Assembly (NCBI GenBank): GCA_963840725.1
Contig: CAWIZY010000029.1
Coordinates: 1-57,250, forward strand
DNA: 57,250 nt
Source of the DNA: CAVWDU01 sp963840725
GTDB lineage: Bacteria > Pseudomonadota > Gammaproteobacteria > Pseudomonadales > Halieaceae
Direction of reading: 5' to 3'
The position numbers and the translations under genes are program-made. Below the pieces are notes generated by a model. That model had not been told where the DNA came from and made no database searches. It worked only from the letters and a program-made list of their open reading frames with translations. Below are positions 41,608 through 50,935 of this stretch, piece by piece (within the stretch, counting starts at the first letter, position 1; each line of letters opens with the position of its first letter).

Positions 41608-41638
41608 CGGTGAATGTCCCGGGGGAGGGTGCTTTATA

Positions 41639-42178
41639 TTAGAAGAACATGCCGGTTTCGAGCTGGGCTTCTTCCGACATCATCTCCCGACTCCAGGGGG
41701 GGTCGAACACCAGCTGCACGGAAACCTCGCGAACGTGGGGCACGAGCGCCACACGGTGCTCGACGTCGCCCGCCAGCACGGGCCCCATGCCGCAGCCCGG
41801 GGCTGTCAGGGTCATATCGATCGCCACTCGACCGGCCTCCTGGTCGATCACGACCCGGTAGATCAAGCCCAGGTTAACCAGATCAACGGGAATCTCGGGG
41901 TCGTAGACTGTGTGCAGCGCTTCCCACACCTGCGCCTTACTGATACGGCCGTCAGCGGGCGCTTCGAAATCCAGGCGCACGGGCTCCAGCCCGAGGGCAT
42001 CCGCGTCAGTGCCATCCACCCGCACCATGTTGCCGTTGTAGGTGAGGGTGTAGTTACCGCCCAGGGATTGCGTCAGGGTTACGAAGGTGTCAGCCGGTAT
42101 GACAAGCTTGTCACCGACCGGCACCAGCCGCGCGGGACAATCGCGGCGGGTGGTCAAGAATCGTACGCTCCTGGGCAC
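41639..42178 (-). CDS. sufT: Fe-S assembly protein SufT (MIP18/DUF59 family)
   Basis: A 179-residue SufT: an N-terminal extension (LVIPADTFVTLTQSLGGNYTL) and a DUF59 domain (VWEALHTVYDPEIPVDLVNLGLIY; MTLTAPGCGMGPVLAGDV; VQLVFDPPWSREMMSEEAQLETGM). Acts in maturation of iron-sulfur proteins. GTG start directly after the sufA stop. Confidence 0.93.
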   Translation of the reverse strand: MPRSVRFLTTRRDCPARLVPVGDKLVIPADTFVTLTQSLGGNYTLTYNGNMVRVDGTDADALGLEPVRLDFEAPADGRISKAQVWEALHTVYDPEIPVDLVNLGLIYRVVIDQEAGRVAIDMTLTAPGCGMGPVLAGDVEHRVALVPHVREVSVQLVFDPPWSREMMSEEAQLETGMFF

Positions 42179-42535
42179 TCATGCGACGCTGAAACTCTCG
42201 CCGCAGCCGCAGGCGGCTGTTACATTGGGATTGAGGAATTTGAGGGTGCGGTTAAGGCCCTCGCGGACGTAATCAAGCTTCGTTCCGCGCAGCAGGCCGA
42301 CGGACTGCGCATCGACATACAGTGACAACCCGTTGTCCAGCTTCACCTCAACGTCGCCGGACTCGCTCGCGTCTACCTCTTCCATCACGTACATGTAGCC
42401 GGAGCAACCGCTCTCCCTGACGCTAATGCGCACACCTGATAAACCACTGGCAGTGGCCTGTTGTTGCAGGTGCCGGGCAGCCTCCGGTGTGACTGTAACC
42501 ACGTCCTCATTGATGTCAAAAATTTCAACGCTCAT
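42179..42535 (-). CDS. sufA: A-type Fe-S carrier SufA/IscA
   Basis: A 118-residue A-type carrier with the three cluster cysteines: one in RESGCSGYMYVM and two in the C-terminal ACGCGES. Takes Fe-S clusters from SufBCD and hands them to target proteins. In the operon between sufS (32 bp) and sufT (no gap). Confidence 0.93.
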   Translation of the reverse strand: MSVEIFDINEDVVTVTPEAARHLQQQATASGLSGVRISVRESGCSGYMYVMEEVDASESGDVEVKLDNGLSLYVDAQSVGLLRGTKLDYVREGLNRTLKFLNPNVTAACGCGESFSVA

Positions 42536-42567
42536 TACGCTACCTGATCTCGTGTTAGCGATCCGCC

Positions 42568-43812
42568 TCAGCCGAACAGGGCTGCGGCCCTGCGGATGCC
42601 CTCGAACAGCGCATCCACATCGTCACGCGTGTTGTAGACTGAATAACTGGCCCTCGCCGTCCCGGGCACCTCCATTCTGGCCATCAATGGTTGGACGCAG
42701 TGATGGCCGGTACGAATCGCAATACCCTGCTGGTCCAGCAGCATGCCGACGTCGGAGGGATGGCAGCCGTCCAGCAGGAAGCTGAATATACCTACGGCCT
42801 TGCGGGGCGAGCCGATTCGTGTGAGCCCTTCGATGTCTGCGGCCTGGGCCAGGGTGTAGGCCAGCAGGTCCTCCTCATGGGCCGCAGCGCCAACCCGGTC
42901 CAGGCCGTTAAGGTAATCGATGGCGGCACCGAGGCCGATGGCTCCCGCGATATTGGGGGTGCCCGCCTCAAATTTAAAGGGGAGGCTGTTGAACGTGGTC
43001 CCGTCGAACGAGACGTTCTCGATCATTTCGCCGCCGCCCTGGAACGGAGGCATTGACTCCAGTAGTTCGTCGCGGCCCCACAGCACACCGATACCGGTGG
43101 GACCGAACAGCTTGTGTCCGGAAAACGCATAGAAGTCGCAGTCCAGCGCCTGCACGTCCACCGGCCAGTGGGCCACCGCCTGGGCGCCGTCCACCAGCAC
43201 TTTGGCACCGACAGCATGGGCGCGATCGATGATGTCCGCCACCGGGTTTACGGTGCCAATGGCATTGGAAACGTGGTTCAGTGCCACCAGTTTGACGCGT
43301 TCGTCGAGCATGGCATCAAAGGCCTCGAGATCGATATCGCCGGAATCCAGCACCGGGATGGGCTCCACCCGTGCGCCGGTTACGGCACAGATCATCTGCC
43401 AGGGTACGATATCGCTGTGATGCTCAAGATAGGGCAGCAGTACCCGGTCGCCATCACCCAGGTGGTTGCGCCCCCAGCTGTTAGCAACGAGATTCACCGC
43501 TTCGGTGACGCCGCGCACCCAGATCACCTGCTCTGGGCGCGGGCTGTTGAGGAACGCGGACACCTTCCCGCGAGCCTGTTCGAAGCCGCGGGTGGCCCGG
43601 TCGCTCAGGGCGTGGGCGCCGCGGTGAACATTGGCGTTGTCGCAGCGGTAATAGTGGGCAATGGCCTCGATCACCGCCTCCGGTTTCTGAGTGGTGGCCG
43701 CGTTGTCGAGGTAAACAAGGGGGTGGCCATTGACCTCCTGATGCAGGATAGGGAAATCCGCGCGCACTGACTCCACATCGAAGGCGGGACGGGCCTGTTG
43801 CAGTGCGGTCAC
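42568..43812 (-). CDS. sufS: Cysteine desulfurase SufS
   Basis: A 414-residue group II PLP enzyme that removes sulfur from cysteine. PLP lysine in FSGHKLFGPTG, aspartate and histidine in LVDGAQAVAHWPVD, catalytic cysteine in RTGHHCVQP, and VYLDNAATTQKP near the start. Start overlaps the sufD stop by 4 bp. Full length and intact. Confidence 0.96.
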   Translation of the reverse strand: MTALQQARPAFDVESVRADFPILHQEVNGHPLVYLDNAATTQKPEAVIEAIAHYYRCDNANVHRGAHALSDRATRGFEQARGKVSAFLNSPRPEQVIWVRGVTEAVNLVANSWGRNHLGDGDRVLLPYLEHHSDIVPWQMICAVTGARVEPIPVLDSGDIDLEAFDAMLDERVKLVALNHVSNAIGTVNPVADIIDRAHAVGAKVLVDGAQAVAHWPVDVQALDCDFYAFSGHKLFGPTGIGVLWGRDELLESMPPFQGGGEMIENVSFDGTTFNSLPFKFEAGTPNIAGAIGLGAAIDYLNGLDRVGAAAHEEDLLAYTLAQAADIEGLTRIGSPRKAVGIFSFLLDGCHPSDVGMLLDQQGIAIRTGHHCVQPLMARMEVPGTARASYSVYNTRDDVDALFEGIRRAAALFG

Positions 43813-45090
43813 GCCAGGTGCCTCGTCAGCATGGGGTCATGAGACAGCCGTTGCGCCAGCAGGGGGTGCAGGAAATCCTTGAGCATTTCGTTATCGAGGG
43901 TCTCCACCAACTCGTTGATGAATCCGTAGCTGAGCATCACTTCCGCCTCCCGGCGGCCAATTCCTCGAGTGCGAAGGTAGTGCATCATCCCCGCATCGAG
44001 CTGGGCTACCGTGGCTCCATGTGCACACTGCACATCGTCGGCGTAGATTTCCAGTTCCGGCTTGGTGTATATCTCGGCACTGGCGCTGGTTAGCAGGTTG
44101 CGGTTGCTCAGTTCGGCCCGGGTCTTCTGGGCATCAGGGTGGATATGAATGCGGCCATTGAACACCGCACGCGCCTCGTCGCCGATGATGCCGCGAAATA
44201 CCTCGTCGCTGGTGCAACGCGGTACCGCATGCTCAATGCAACTGTGATAGTCAACCTGCTCGGATCCGCGCAGCAGGTAAATACCATTGAGCTCGCAGTG
44301 CGCGCCAGGTCCGGCATGCTCCACCGCGATATCGATGCGTTTGAGATCACTCCCTAGCGCCAGGTGGAACCCTTCCAGCAGGCTGTCTCGCTCGAGGCGC
44401 GCGTGTACTCCTCCGATGTGCATGGCGCCACCCTCTTCCAGGTGCAGGCGGAAGTGCTTTAGCCTGGCGCCGGGACCCAGCAACAGCTCGGTAATGCCAT
44501 TGGTGAAGGCCGCTTTGGCGGAGCCGCCGAAGTGCTCGATCACATTGGCGCTCGCGTTCTGCCCGAGCACCACCAGCAGGCGCTGGTTGACGGTAAACGC
44601 CGGCTCGCGTCGACTGCTGAGATGCACGATATGCAGCGGCTCGCTGAGTTCGGCGTTGTCCTCCAGTTCGAGGTACAGACCGTCCGACAGATTGGCGTCG
44701 TTGAGGTGGGCGAACAGGTGCCGGTCGCTCGCCAGGGCGGCGCCGAGACGGGACGCGATGCGACTGGCCTGTTCATCGGCGGCATCGGCGAACCGCACCA
44801 GTGACACTCCCGGTGGCAGGTTGATGTCGGCTATGCTGCCCTGTAGAAAGCCATCCACGAATACCAGGCGCTGGCCACCCAAACGGGGCACCTCGTCAAC
44901 CGCGGGGGCGCCCTGTTGGGCGGCGGCGAATTGCCGTTCCAGCGGCTGCAGGTTGGTGTACCTCCACGCCTCGGTCTTTCGGGTTGGCTTGGGGCTCGCG
45001 ACCCATCGCGCACGGCCGGCCTCCCGACATGGTCTGTAGCCAGGCCGGGCCCTCGCTCCCGACCAATAGCCGCTGCATGAAGTCCGGCAT
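43809..45090 (-). CDS. sufD: SufD, scaffold component, one frameshift
   Basis: SufD joins SufB and SufC in the scaffold that builds Fe-S clusters. The ATG at 45090 overlaps the sufC stop codon and gives MPDFMQRLLVGSEGPAWLQTM. One extra base near 45031 shifts the frame; the true sequence goes on as REAGRARWVASPKPTRKTEA then WRYTNLQPLERQF and VPRLGGQRLVFVDG. From there it is intact to RHLA. The beta-helix and C-terminal motifs (QCAHGATVAQLDAGMMHYLRTRGIGRREAEVMLSYGF) are normal. The single indel suggests sequencing error in an otherwise functional gene. Confidence 0.85.
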
Positions 45091-45846
45091 CAAGCGACCT
45101 CGTCCTCGATCCAGCCGTAACCCCTTTCCTCCAGCTCCAGGGCGAGGCGCTTGTCACCGGAGCGCACGATGCGCCCGCCAGACAACACGTGCACCCGGTC
45201 CGGCTCGATGAAGTCGAGCAGGCGCTGATAGTGGGTGATCAGTACGAACGAGCGTTCGGCTGAACGCATGGCATTGACTCCTCCAGCGACCACCTGCAGG
45301 GCATCGATATCGAGGCCGGAATCGGTCTCGTCCATGATGCACAGCGTGGGTTCCAGTAACATCATCTGCAGCAGTTCATTGCGCTTCTTTTCGCCGCCGG
45401 AAAAACCCTCGTTTACCCCGCGCTTGAGGAAGCTCGCGTCCAGGTCGACCGCTTTGCCCGCCTCGCGGGCCCGCTTCATGAAATTCACCGTGTCGAACGC
45501 TTCCAGCCCGCGGCTATCGCGCGTGGCGTCAACCGCCGCCTTGAGAAACTCCATGTTGCTGACGCCCGGGAATTTCCACCGGGTACTGGAATGCAAGGAA
45601 TATGCCCAGATGAGCCCGCTCCTCGGTGTTCAGCTCGAGCAGTTCACGACCCATGAAACGCACGCTACCCTCGGTGACTACGTAGCCATCGCGACCCGCC
45701 AGTACATGGCCCAGGGTGCTCTTGCCCGAGCCATTGGGCCCCATGATGGCGTGCACCTCGCCGGGGTTTACCGACAGGCTCAGCCCTTTGAGGATGTCCT
45801 TGCCGTCGACCCGCGCGTGCAGGTTATCAATCTCAAGCATGCTCAT
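45090..45846 (-). CDS. sufC: SufC, ABC-type ATPase, one frameshift
   Basis: ATPase of the SufBCD complex. Walker A GPNGSGKST, signature FSGGEKKRNELLQ, Walker B LCIMDETDSGLDID, H-loop ITHYQRLL. The frame breaks after QYPVEIPG because a G run near 45571-45576 reads GGG where GG is needed; the other frame continues as VSNMEFLKAAVD to the normal end WIEDEVA. A single base in a homopolymer is the classic sequencing-error signature. Start 10 bp after sufB. Confidence 0.87.
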
Positions 45847-45856
45847 ATTCTGTTCC

Positions 45857-47300
45857 TTAACCGACCGAGCCTTCGAGGCTCACTTCCAGCAATTTACCTG
45901 CCTCCACCGCGAATTCCATGGGCAGTTCCTTGAATACCTCCTTGCAGAATCCGTTCACGATCATGGACACCGCCTTTTCCTCGTCAAGACCGCGCTGCCG
46001 GCAGAGGTAGAGTTGCTCATCGCTGACCTTGGAGGTCGTAGCCTCGTGCTCCACGACGGCGCTGGGGTTCCTGCTTTCGATATACGGGAAGGTGTGGGCC
46101 GCAGCATTTGTCGCCAATCAGCAGTGAATCGCACTGGGTGTAATTGCGTGCTCCTTCGGCTCGCGGACCCATGCGTACCAGGCCGCGATAGGCATTGCTG
46201 GAACGACCTGCCGAGATACCCTTCGAAATGATAGTCGAGCGGGTGTTTTTGCCCAGGTGAATCATCTTGGTGCCGGTATCGGCCTGCTGCCGGTTGTTGG
46301 TGAGCGCCACAGAGTAGAATTCGCCGACGCTATTATCGCCACGCAGGATGCAACTCGGGTACTTCCAGGTGATGGCGGAGCCGGTTTCCACCTGAGTCCA
46401 TGAAATCTTGGCGTTGGTGTGGGCCACGCCGCGTTTGGTGACAAAGTTGTAAATACCGCCCCGACCCTCACTATCGCCGGGGTACCAGTTCTGTACGGTG
46501 GAATACTTAATTTGTGCGCCGTCAAGCGCCACCAGCTCTACCACAGCCGCATGCAGCTGGTTCTCGTCGCGCATTGGCGCAGTGCAGCCCTCGAGGTAGC
46601 TCACGTGGCTGCCTTCCTCCGCCACGATCAGGGTGCGCTCGAACTGCCCCGTATTAGCTTCGTTGATGCGGAAGTAGGTTGACAGCTCCATCGGGCAGCG
46701 CACCCCCTTGGGGATGTAGACGAAGGAACCGTCGGAGAACACCGCGCTGTTCAGGGCTGCGTAAAAGTTGTCCTTCCGGGGTACCACGGTGCCTATGTAC
46801 TTGCGAACCAGCTCCGGGTGTTCGCGAACGGCCTCGGACATGGAGCAGAACAACACGCCCGATTCGGCGAGCTTATCGCGAAAGGTGGTGGTGACTGAAA
46901 CCGAGTCGAACACGACGTCCATGGCCACACCCGCCAGCGCAGCCCGTTCGTGCAGCGGGATGCCGAGCTTCTCGTAGGTGGCCAGCAATTCCGGGTCGAC
47001 CTCGTCAAGGCTCTTGGGGCGGTTCTCTGCAAGGCTTTTAGGCGATGAGTAGTACGAAACTGCCTGGAAATCCACCGGTGGATAGTCTACATGAGCCCAC
47101 TCGGGCTCAACCATCTCGACCCAGGCGCGGAAAGCCTCGAGGCGCCACTGCAGCATCCACTCCGGCTCCTCCTTTTTAGCCGATAGCGCGCGCACGACAT
47201 CCTCGTTCAGCCCCGGCGGGAAGGTCTCCGCCTCAACCATGGTAGAAAAACCGGCGGCGTACTCGCGGACGATGGCTTTGTCAATCTGTTCCTGTGACAT
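45857..47300 (-). CDS. sufB: SufB, scaffold component, one frameshift
   Basis: Central scaffold protein on which Fe-S clusters are assembled. Intact from MSQEQIDKAIVREY to GARNYTQCDSLLIGDKC, with NTGQFERTLIVAEEGSHVSY and GISAGRSSNAYRG. Near 46100 one indel shifts the frame and it continues as AAHTFPYIESRNPSAVVEHE to the normal end LLEVSLEGSVG, including the conserved glutamate and cysteine region VNGFCKEVFKELP. Starts 18 bp after iscR. Confidence 0.88.
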
Positions 47301-47318
47301 GGGTTACCTATAGGATAA

Positions 47319-47837
47319 TCAAAGCGAAGCTTTTACGGCAGACTGGCCGGTGTTTGGTACGGACAACAGTTCGATGTTGGATGACTCGCCTGCGCCTGCC
47401 CCGCGCGCCTGCTGCCGCCTGACGACAGCCTGAATATCGCGGCGGGCCACGAGGTCGGCCAGGGATATCTGATGGAGAAAAGCGCGAATCTGCTCGCTGA
47501 GGTCCATCCATAGATGATGGGTAAGACAGGTCTCGCCCCCCTGGCAGTCGCCCTGACCCTGGCAACGGGTGGCGTCGGTGGTCTCGTTCACCGCCTCGAT
47601 AACTTGGGCGACACTGATTTCCGAGGCATCCCTGCCCAGGTGGTAGCCACCACCGGGACCGCGCACACTGCGGACCAGACCCTTGCGCCTGAGTTGCGCG
47701 AAGAGCTGCTCCAGGTAGGAAAGTGAAATATCCTGACGCTCGGAAATGCCGGCAAGGGCCCGCGGACCGCCGCCCTCATTGAGCGCCAGATCGAGAATGG
47801 AGGTTACTGCATAACGCCCCCGAGTAGTCAGCCGCAT
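47319..47837 (-). CDS. iscR: Rrf2 family Fe-S regulator IscR
   Basis: A 172-residue IscR-type repressor: N-terminal winged helix (MRLTTRGRYAVTSILDLAL; RQDISLSYLEQLFAQLR; VRGPGGGYHLGR) and the 2Fe-2S ligands C92, C98, C104 and H107 at exactly the E. coli IscR positions. It senses cluster supply and controls this operon through the type-1 site at 47881-47905. First gene of the suf operon. Confidence 0.95.
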   Translation of the reverse strand: MRLTTRGRYAVTSILDLALNEGGGPRALAGISERQDISLSYLEQLFAQLRRKGLVRSVRGPGGGYHLGRDASEISVAQVIEAVNETTDATRCQGQGDCQGGETCLTHHLWMDLSEQIRAFLHQISLADLVARRDIQAVVRRQQARGAGAGESSNIELLSVPNTGQSAVKASL

Positions 47838-47880
47838 AGCAAAAAGTCTCTCCGAATAAATCTCAAGTCACAATGGTCTC

Positions 47881-47905
47881 TTTTCCGACTAATTTAGTCA
47901 ACTAT
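47881..47905 (-). promoter_or_regulatory. IscR type-1 binding site upstream of iscR-suf
   Basis: On the minus strand the 25-bp stretch has the type-1 half-sites ATAGTTGACT and TAGTCGG in the right spacing, matching the published E. coli type-1 pattern at all but about three positions. TTGACT inside it can serve as a -35 box. Lies 44 bp upstream of the iscR start, so holo-IscR should repress its own operon. Confidence 0.8.
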
Positions 47906-48722
47906 TAATCCGGCTGATGCGCCCGCTCCTTCCCGCGCCGAAAGTCTCTGCCCGAGAGGCCTCGAATGCTAATTCAGCAGGCAATCAGCGTGCTGAAGAA
48001 TCCATTGCGATGCGTAACCCAGCTGTATTTTGCGATTGAGAGCCTCTAAATGATAGTGTTGCCGGCGTTTGCCCGGCACACTGATCGTGCGAGGAGGAGG
48101 GCTGTACGTTGTTTGTGTCCCAACTGGGAGAGGTCGCCGAGCAGTCGCTGCGATCACGGCAAGTAAATCCTCGTCGTGGGCATGGTAAAGTATTCATTGT
48201 CCGGCCTCTATCCAGTTCGTGTACATCATGAATTGATCACTGCGATAGCGCACCACGTGAAGCGGCTCTTCCAGTCCGGCACGATCGCTATGGGCGCTTC
48301 CTGCGCCGCTGCCAGCATACTTAGCAGGCAAGAAACCAACGATAATCTAATTCTGTTCATAGCATTGTCCCTGGTGGCGGCCGGAGCTGGCCTCAGGTTC
48401 AATTGCCCAGCGCCACTCGGTACAGGCGGTCGTGGGGATACGTGGTTCGCTTCACCCGATCCCTGCATTTGCGTACGCTATTGAGAGCCCCGAATCGGTT
48501 TAATCAGGCGCTGGAACTTTTACTCATCGGGTCTATGGGTCGACGTAAAGAGTCGAAATAAAGAGTCGACATAATCGGCCCCCGAATACGGTATCCGCCC
48601 CTCAACGCCTGATTCGACCTCACTGTGTAATATAGGATCAATCGCGCCGAAAGTACCCAGAATGTAACCTGATTCCGCTATAGTATTGATGCCGCTAATG
48701 GTCCGCCAAAAAAGGAAATGCA
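47906..48722. other. Intergenic region, no supported gene
   Basis: Apart from the upstream part of the iscR promoter nothing is recognisable. Open frames on both strands lack motifs or ribosome binding sites. Confidence 0.4.
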
Positions 48723-49727
48723 ATGCTGCTCAAAGGTAATCTGCGTTACTCAGTGACCATGTTGCTGGTCGCCTGGTCATTTGCCGGACTAGCCCAGGCG
48801 GAATCGACTTACCTTATTGCTGACTCGCTGATCGATCCATTACAAGGAAGGAAAATCCGCAATCCGGTGGTCGAGATTGAGGGCGATCGAATCGTCTCGG
48901 TGACTCCGGGCGGGACCGTTCCCGCGCTCAGTAGCACCGGTGGCCATTGTGACAATAATCTGCTGCCGGCTGATTACGATGTCACCGCCTCTGGTGTCGC
49001 TGATGGACCCTGGGCGGTCCGGCGCCAGGTGCGCAAGAACAGGAAGTACGGCGTCGACGTCATCAAGATATGTGCAACGGGCGGAACGTCGAGCAAGGGC
49101 ACTGACCCAGGTGTTCGGCAATACACCTTTGAGGAGATTGAGGCCATCGTAGACGAGGCTCACACCCTCGGTTTGCAGGTCGCTGCGCATGCCCATGGCG
49201 CCGAAGGGATTCGCTTTGCGATCAGGGCAGGTGTCGATTCCGTTGAACACGCCAGCCTGATTGACGCGGAAGGGCTGGACCTGGCGAAACGCAATGGAAC
49301 CTTCCTGTCGTTGAATGCGTATACGCCTGTTTACATGGTTGCCCACGGTGAAGCCGCAGGCATGCTCCCGGAGACTGTAGAAAAGGCGCGAGCCTTGAAA
49401 AAGATAAGGCTGGAAAATTACCGGTTGGCGATAGAGCAGGGTGCCAGTGTTGTGTTCGGTAGCGATGCCGCCACCTATCCGCACGGAGACAATGCAAAGC
49501 AGTTTGCGTTATACGTGATGCTCGGAATGTCACCCATGGAAGCCATTCAGTCGGCGACTACCGTCGCCGCCAGGTCATTGGGTTGGTCCGGTGACACAGG
49601 TGCCATCGCACCGGGCTACTTCGCGGACATCATCGCAGTAGCAGGCGATCCACTGGACGATGTAAGCCATTTGGAGAATGTCGTTTTCGTGATGAAAGGA
49701 GGCAAGGTCTACAAGCAGACCGACTAG
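48723..49727 (+). CDS. Secreted amidohydrolase with internal deletion of the HxH segment
   Basis: A 334-residue imidazolonepropionase-like amidohydrolase with signal peptide (ending GLAQA). Intact family proteins are about 430 residues. After VTPGGTVP the sequence jumps straight to ALSSTGGHCDNNLLP, skipping about 95 codons in frame, including the LPGLxDMHTH metal motif and the VRDLG block. Remaining ligands are present: lysine in VIKICATGG, AAHAHGAEG, SVEHAS and GSDAATYPHG. Without HxH it is unlikely to bind its metal pair normally. It is a paralog of the broken gene at 87-980, which has the HxH half but lacks the region kept here. Confidence 0.75.
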   Translation: MLLKGNLRYSVTMLLVAWSFAGLAQAESTYLIADSLIDPLQGRKIRNPVVEIEGDRIVSVTPGGTVPALSSTGGHCDNNLLPADYDVTASGVADGPWAVRRQVRKNRKYGVDVIKICATGGTSSKGTDPGVRQYTFEEIEAIVDEAHTLGLQVAAHAHGAEGIRFAIRAGVDSVEHASLIDAEGLDLAKRNGTFLSLNAYTPVYMVAHGEAAGMLPETVEKARALKKIRLENYRLAIEQGASVVFGSDAATYPHGDNAKQFALYVMLGMSPMEAIQSATTVAARSLGWSGDTGAIAPGYFADIIAVAGDPLDDVSHLENVVFVMKGGKVYKQTD

Positions 49728-49876
49728 CCCGGCCGCAGTGAGCTGGCAGTGAATGCTGTGAGCAGACAGTTTCCTGAAATGGGCCCAAGCTCATCGAGCG
49801 GCTCAAGAGCGAGCGAGACGTTTATGGGCCAGAAACCAGTGGCGTGTCACTCGATCGGATTTTGGCGGGAGCGTCT

Positions 49877-50779
49877 TCACACCGCTGTCGTTTCCACATG
49901 GTCCACTTGCCCGGGATGTTGGCGGGCGGCCACCAGGCAGCCGATGACGATCAGGGCCGTACCTGCGAGGGTCGCGGCGGTGACCGCCTCTGCGAACACC
50001 AGAAAACCCAATAGCGCCGCCCAGATGAAGGCGGAATATTCCGCCGGAATCAGAATTCTGGCCTCGGCCCGTGCGTAAGCCCAAGCTATCAAGAGCAGGG
50101 AGACAATCCCCAGTACCGCTGCCGTAATCAGCGCCGGCAGTATATCCGCCGCCGGCATGATCGCCAGGAATGGGGCAGGTATCAGATAAATGACGACCAC
50201 GGTCAGGCTCTGGAAAAATGCGATTTCGATGGGCCGGGCGATCAGTGCCTGCTGTCTTTGCAGGATCAGGTTGTAGGCGTAGAGCAGTGCGGAACAAAGT
50301 ATCGCGGCAATACCCTTGCCCAGGTCGTCGCTGTACTCTCCGCCGAGTTTGCCACCGATAATCACCAGCGCCCCGATCAGGCCTACCATCGAGGCAATTA
50401 TGGCCTGGCCGCCTATCTCCTCATGCAACAGGAGAGCTGCCAGGTACAGGGCGATCAGTGGCGCGATGAAGGTCAGTCCCACCGCCTCGGCCAAGGGCAC
50501 GTGAACCAGGCCCCAGAAAAAAAGAAAAGCCATGAGTGAGGTCACCACCCCGCGCCAGAGATGCAGCCTGAGGGACGATTTTCGCGGCCATCCCTCATGT
50601 TTCCAGAAAAATAATGCGGCGGCGATAGCCAGCGCGATCAGGGTTCGCCAGAACATCGCGTTGTAGGCCCCGATTCCAATCGCGAGGCTTTTCATTACCG
50701 CGTCCATGCCGGCATAGGTCGCCATGCCAAGCATGGCGACGACAAACGGGACGACGTTATGGCGAGCGGCATGGCTCAT
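49877..50779 (-). CDS. DMT superfamily transporter (EamA type)
   Basis: About 300 residues, ten hydrophobic helices in two EamA repeats. Typical blocks: WRTLIALAIAAALFF, VPLAEAVGLTFIAPL, and YARAEARILIPAEYSAFIWAALLG in repeat 2. Exporter of small metabolites by family. ATG 50779 (MSHAARHNVVPFVVAMLG) is preferred to longer in-frame starts, which add a basic non-family stretch. Confidence 0.88.
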   Translation of the reverse strand: MSHAARHNVVPFVVAMLGMATYAGMDAVMKSLAIGIGAYNAMFWRTLIALAIAAALFFWKHEGWPRKSSLRLHLWRGVVTSLMAFLFFWGLVHVPLAEAVGLTFIAPLIALYLAALLLHEEIGGQAIIASMVGLIGALVIIGGKLGGEYSDDLGKGIAAILCSALLYAYNLILQRQQALIARPIEIAFFQSLTVVVIYLIPAPFLAIMPAADILPALITAAVLGIVSLLLIAWAYARAEARILIPAEYSAFIWAALLGFLVFAEAVTAATLAGTALIVIGCLVAARQHPGQVDHVETTAV

Positions 50780-50935
50780 GGCAAGGGCATTCCCCCGGGT
50801 AGGCTCTGCGCACATTACACGCTGCGGGGCCTTGGGTCGATGGCGTCCGCATTCCGGGAGACTGCGCAGCACAGGCAGGTCTGGTCCCGGAACTCCGCTA
50901 CGTCCGCTGCAGGTGCCTGCAATTCACAGACTGCG

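Noticed and set aside
48390..48425. GGTTCAATTGCCC, like a tRNA T-loop
   Set aside because: No acceptor stem or other arms around it; not a tRNA.
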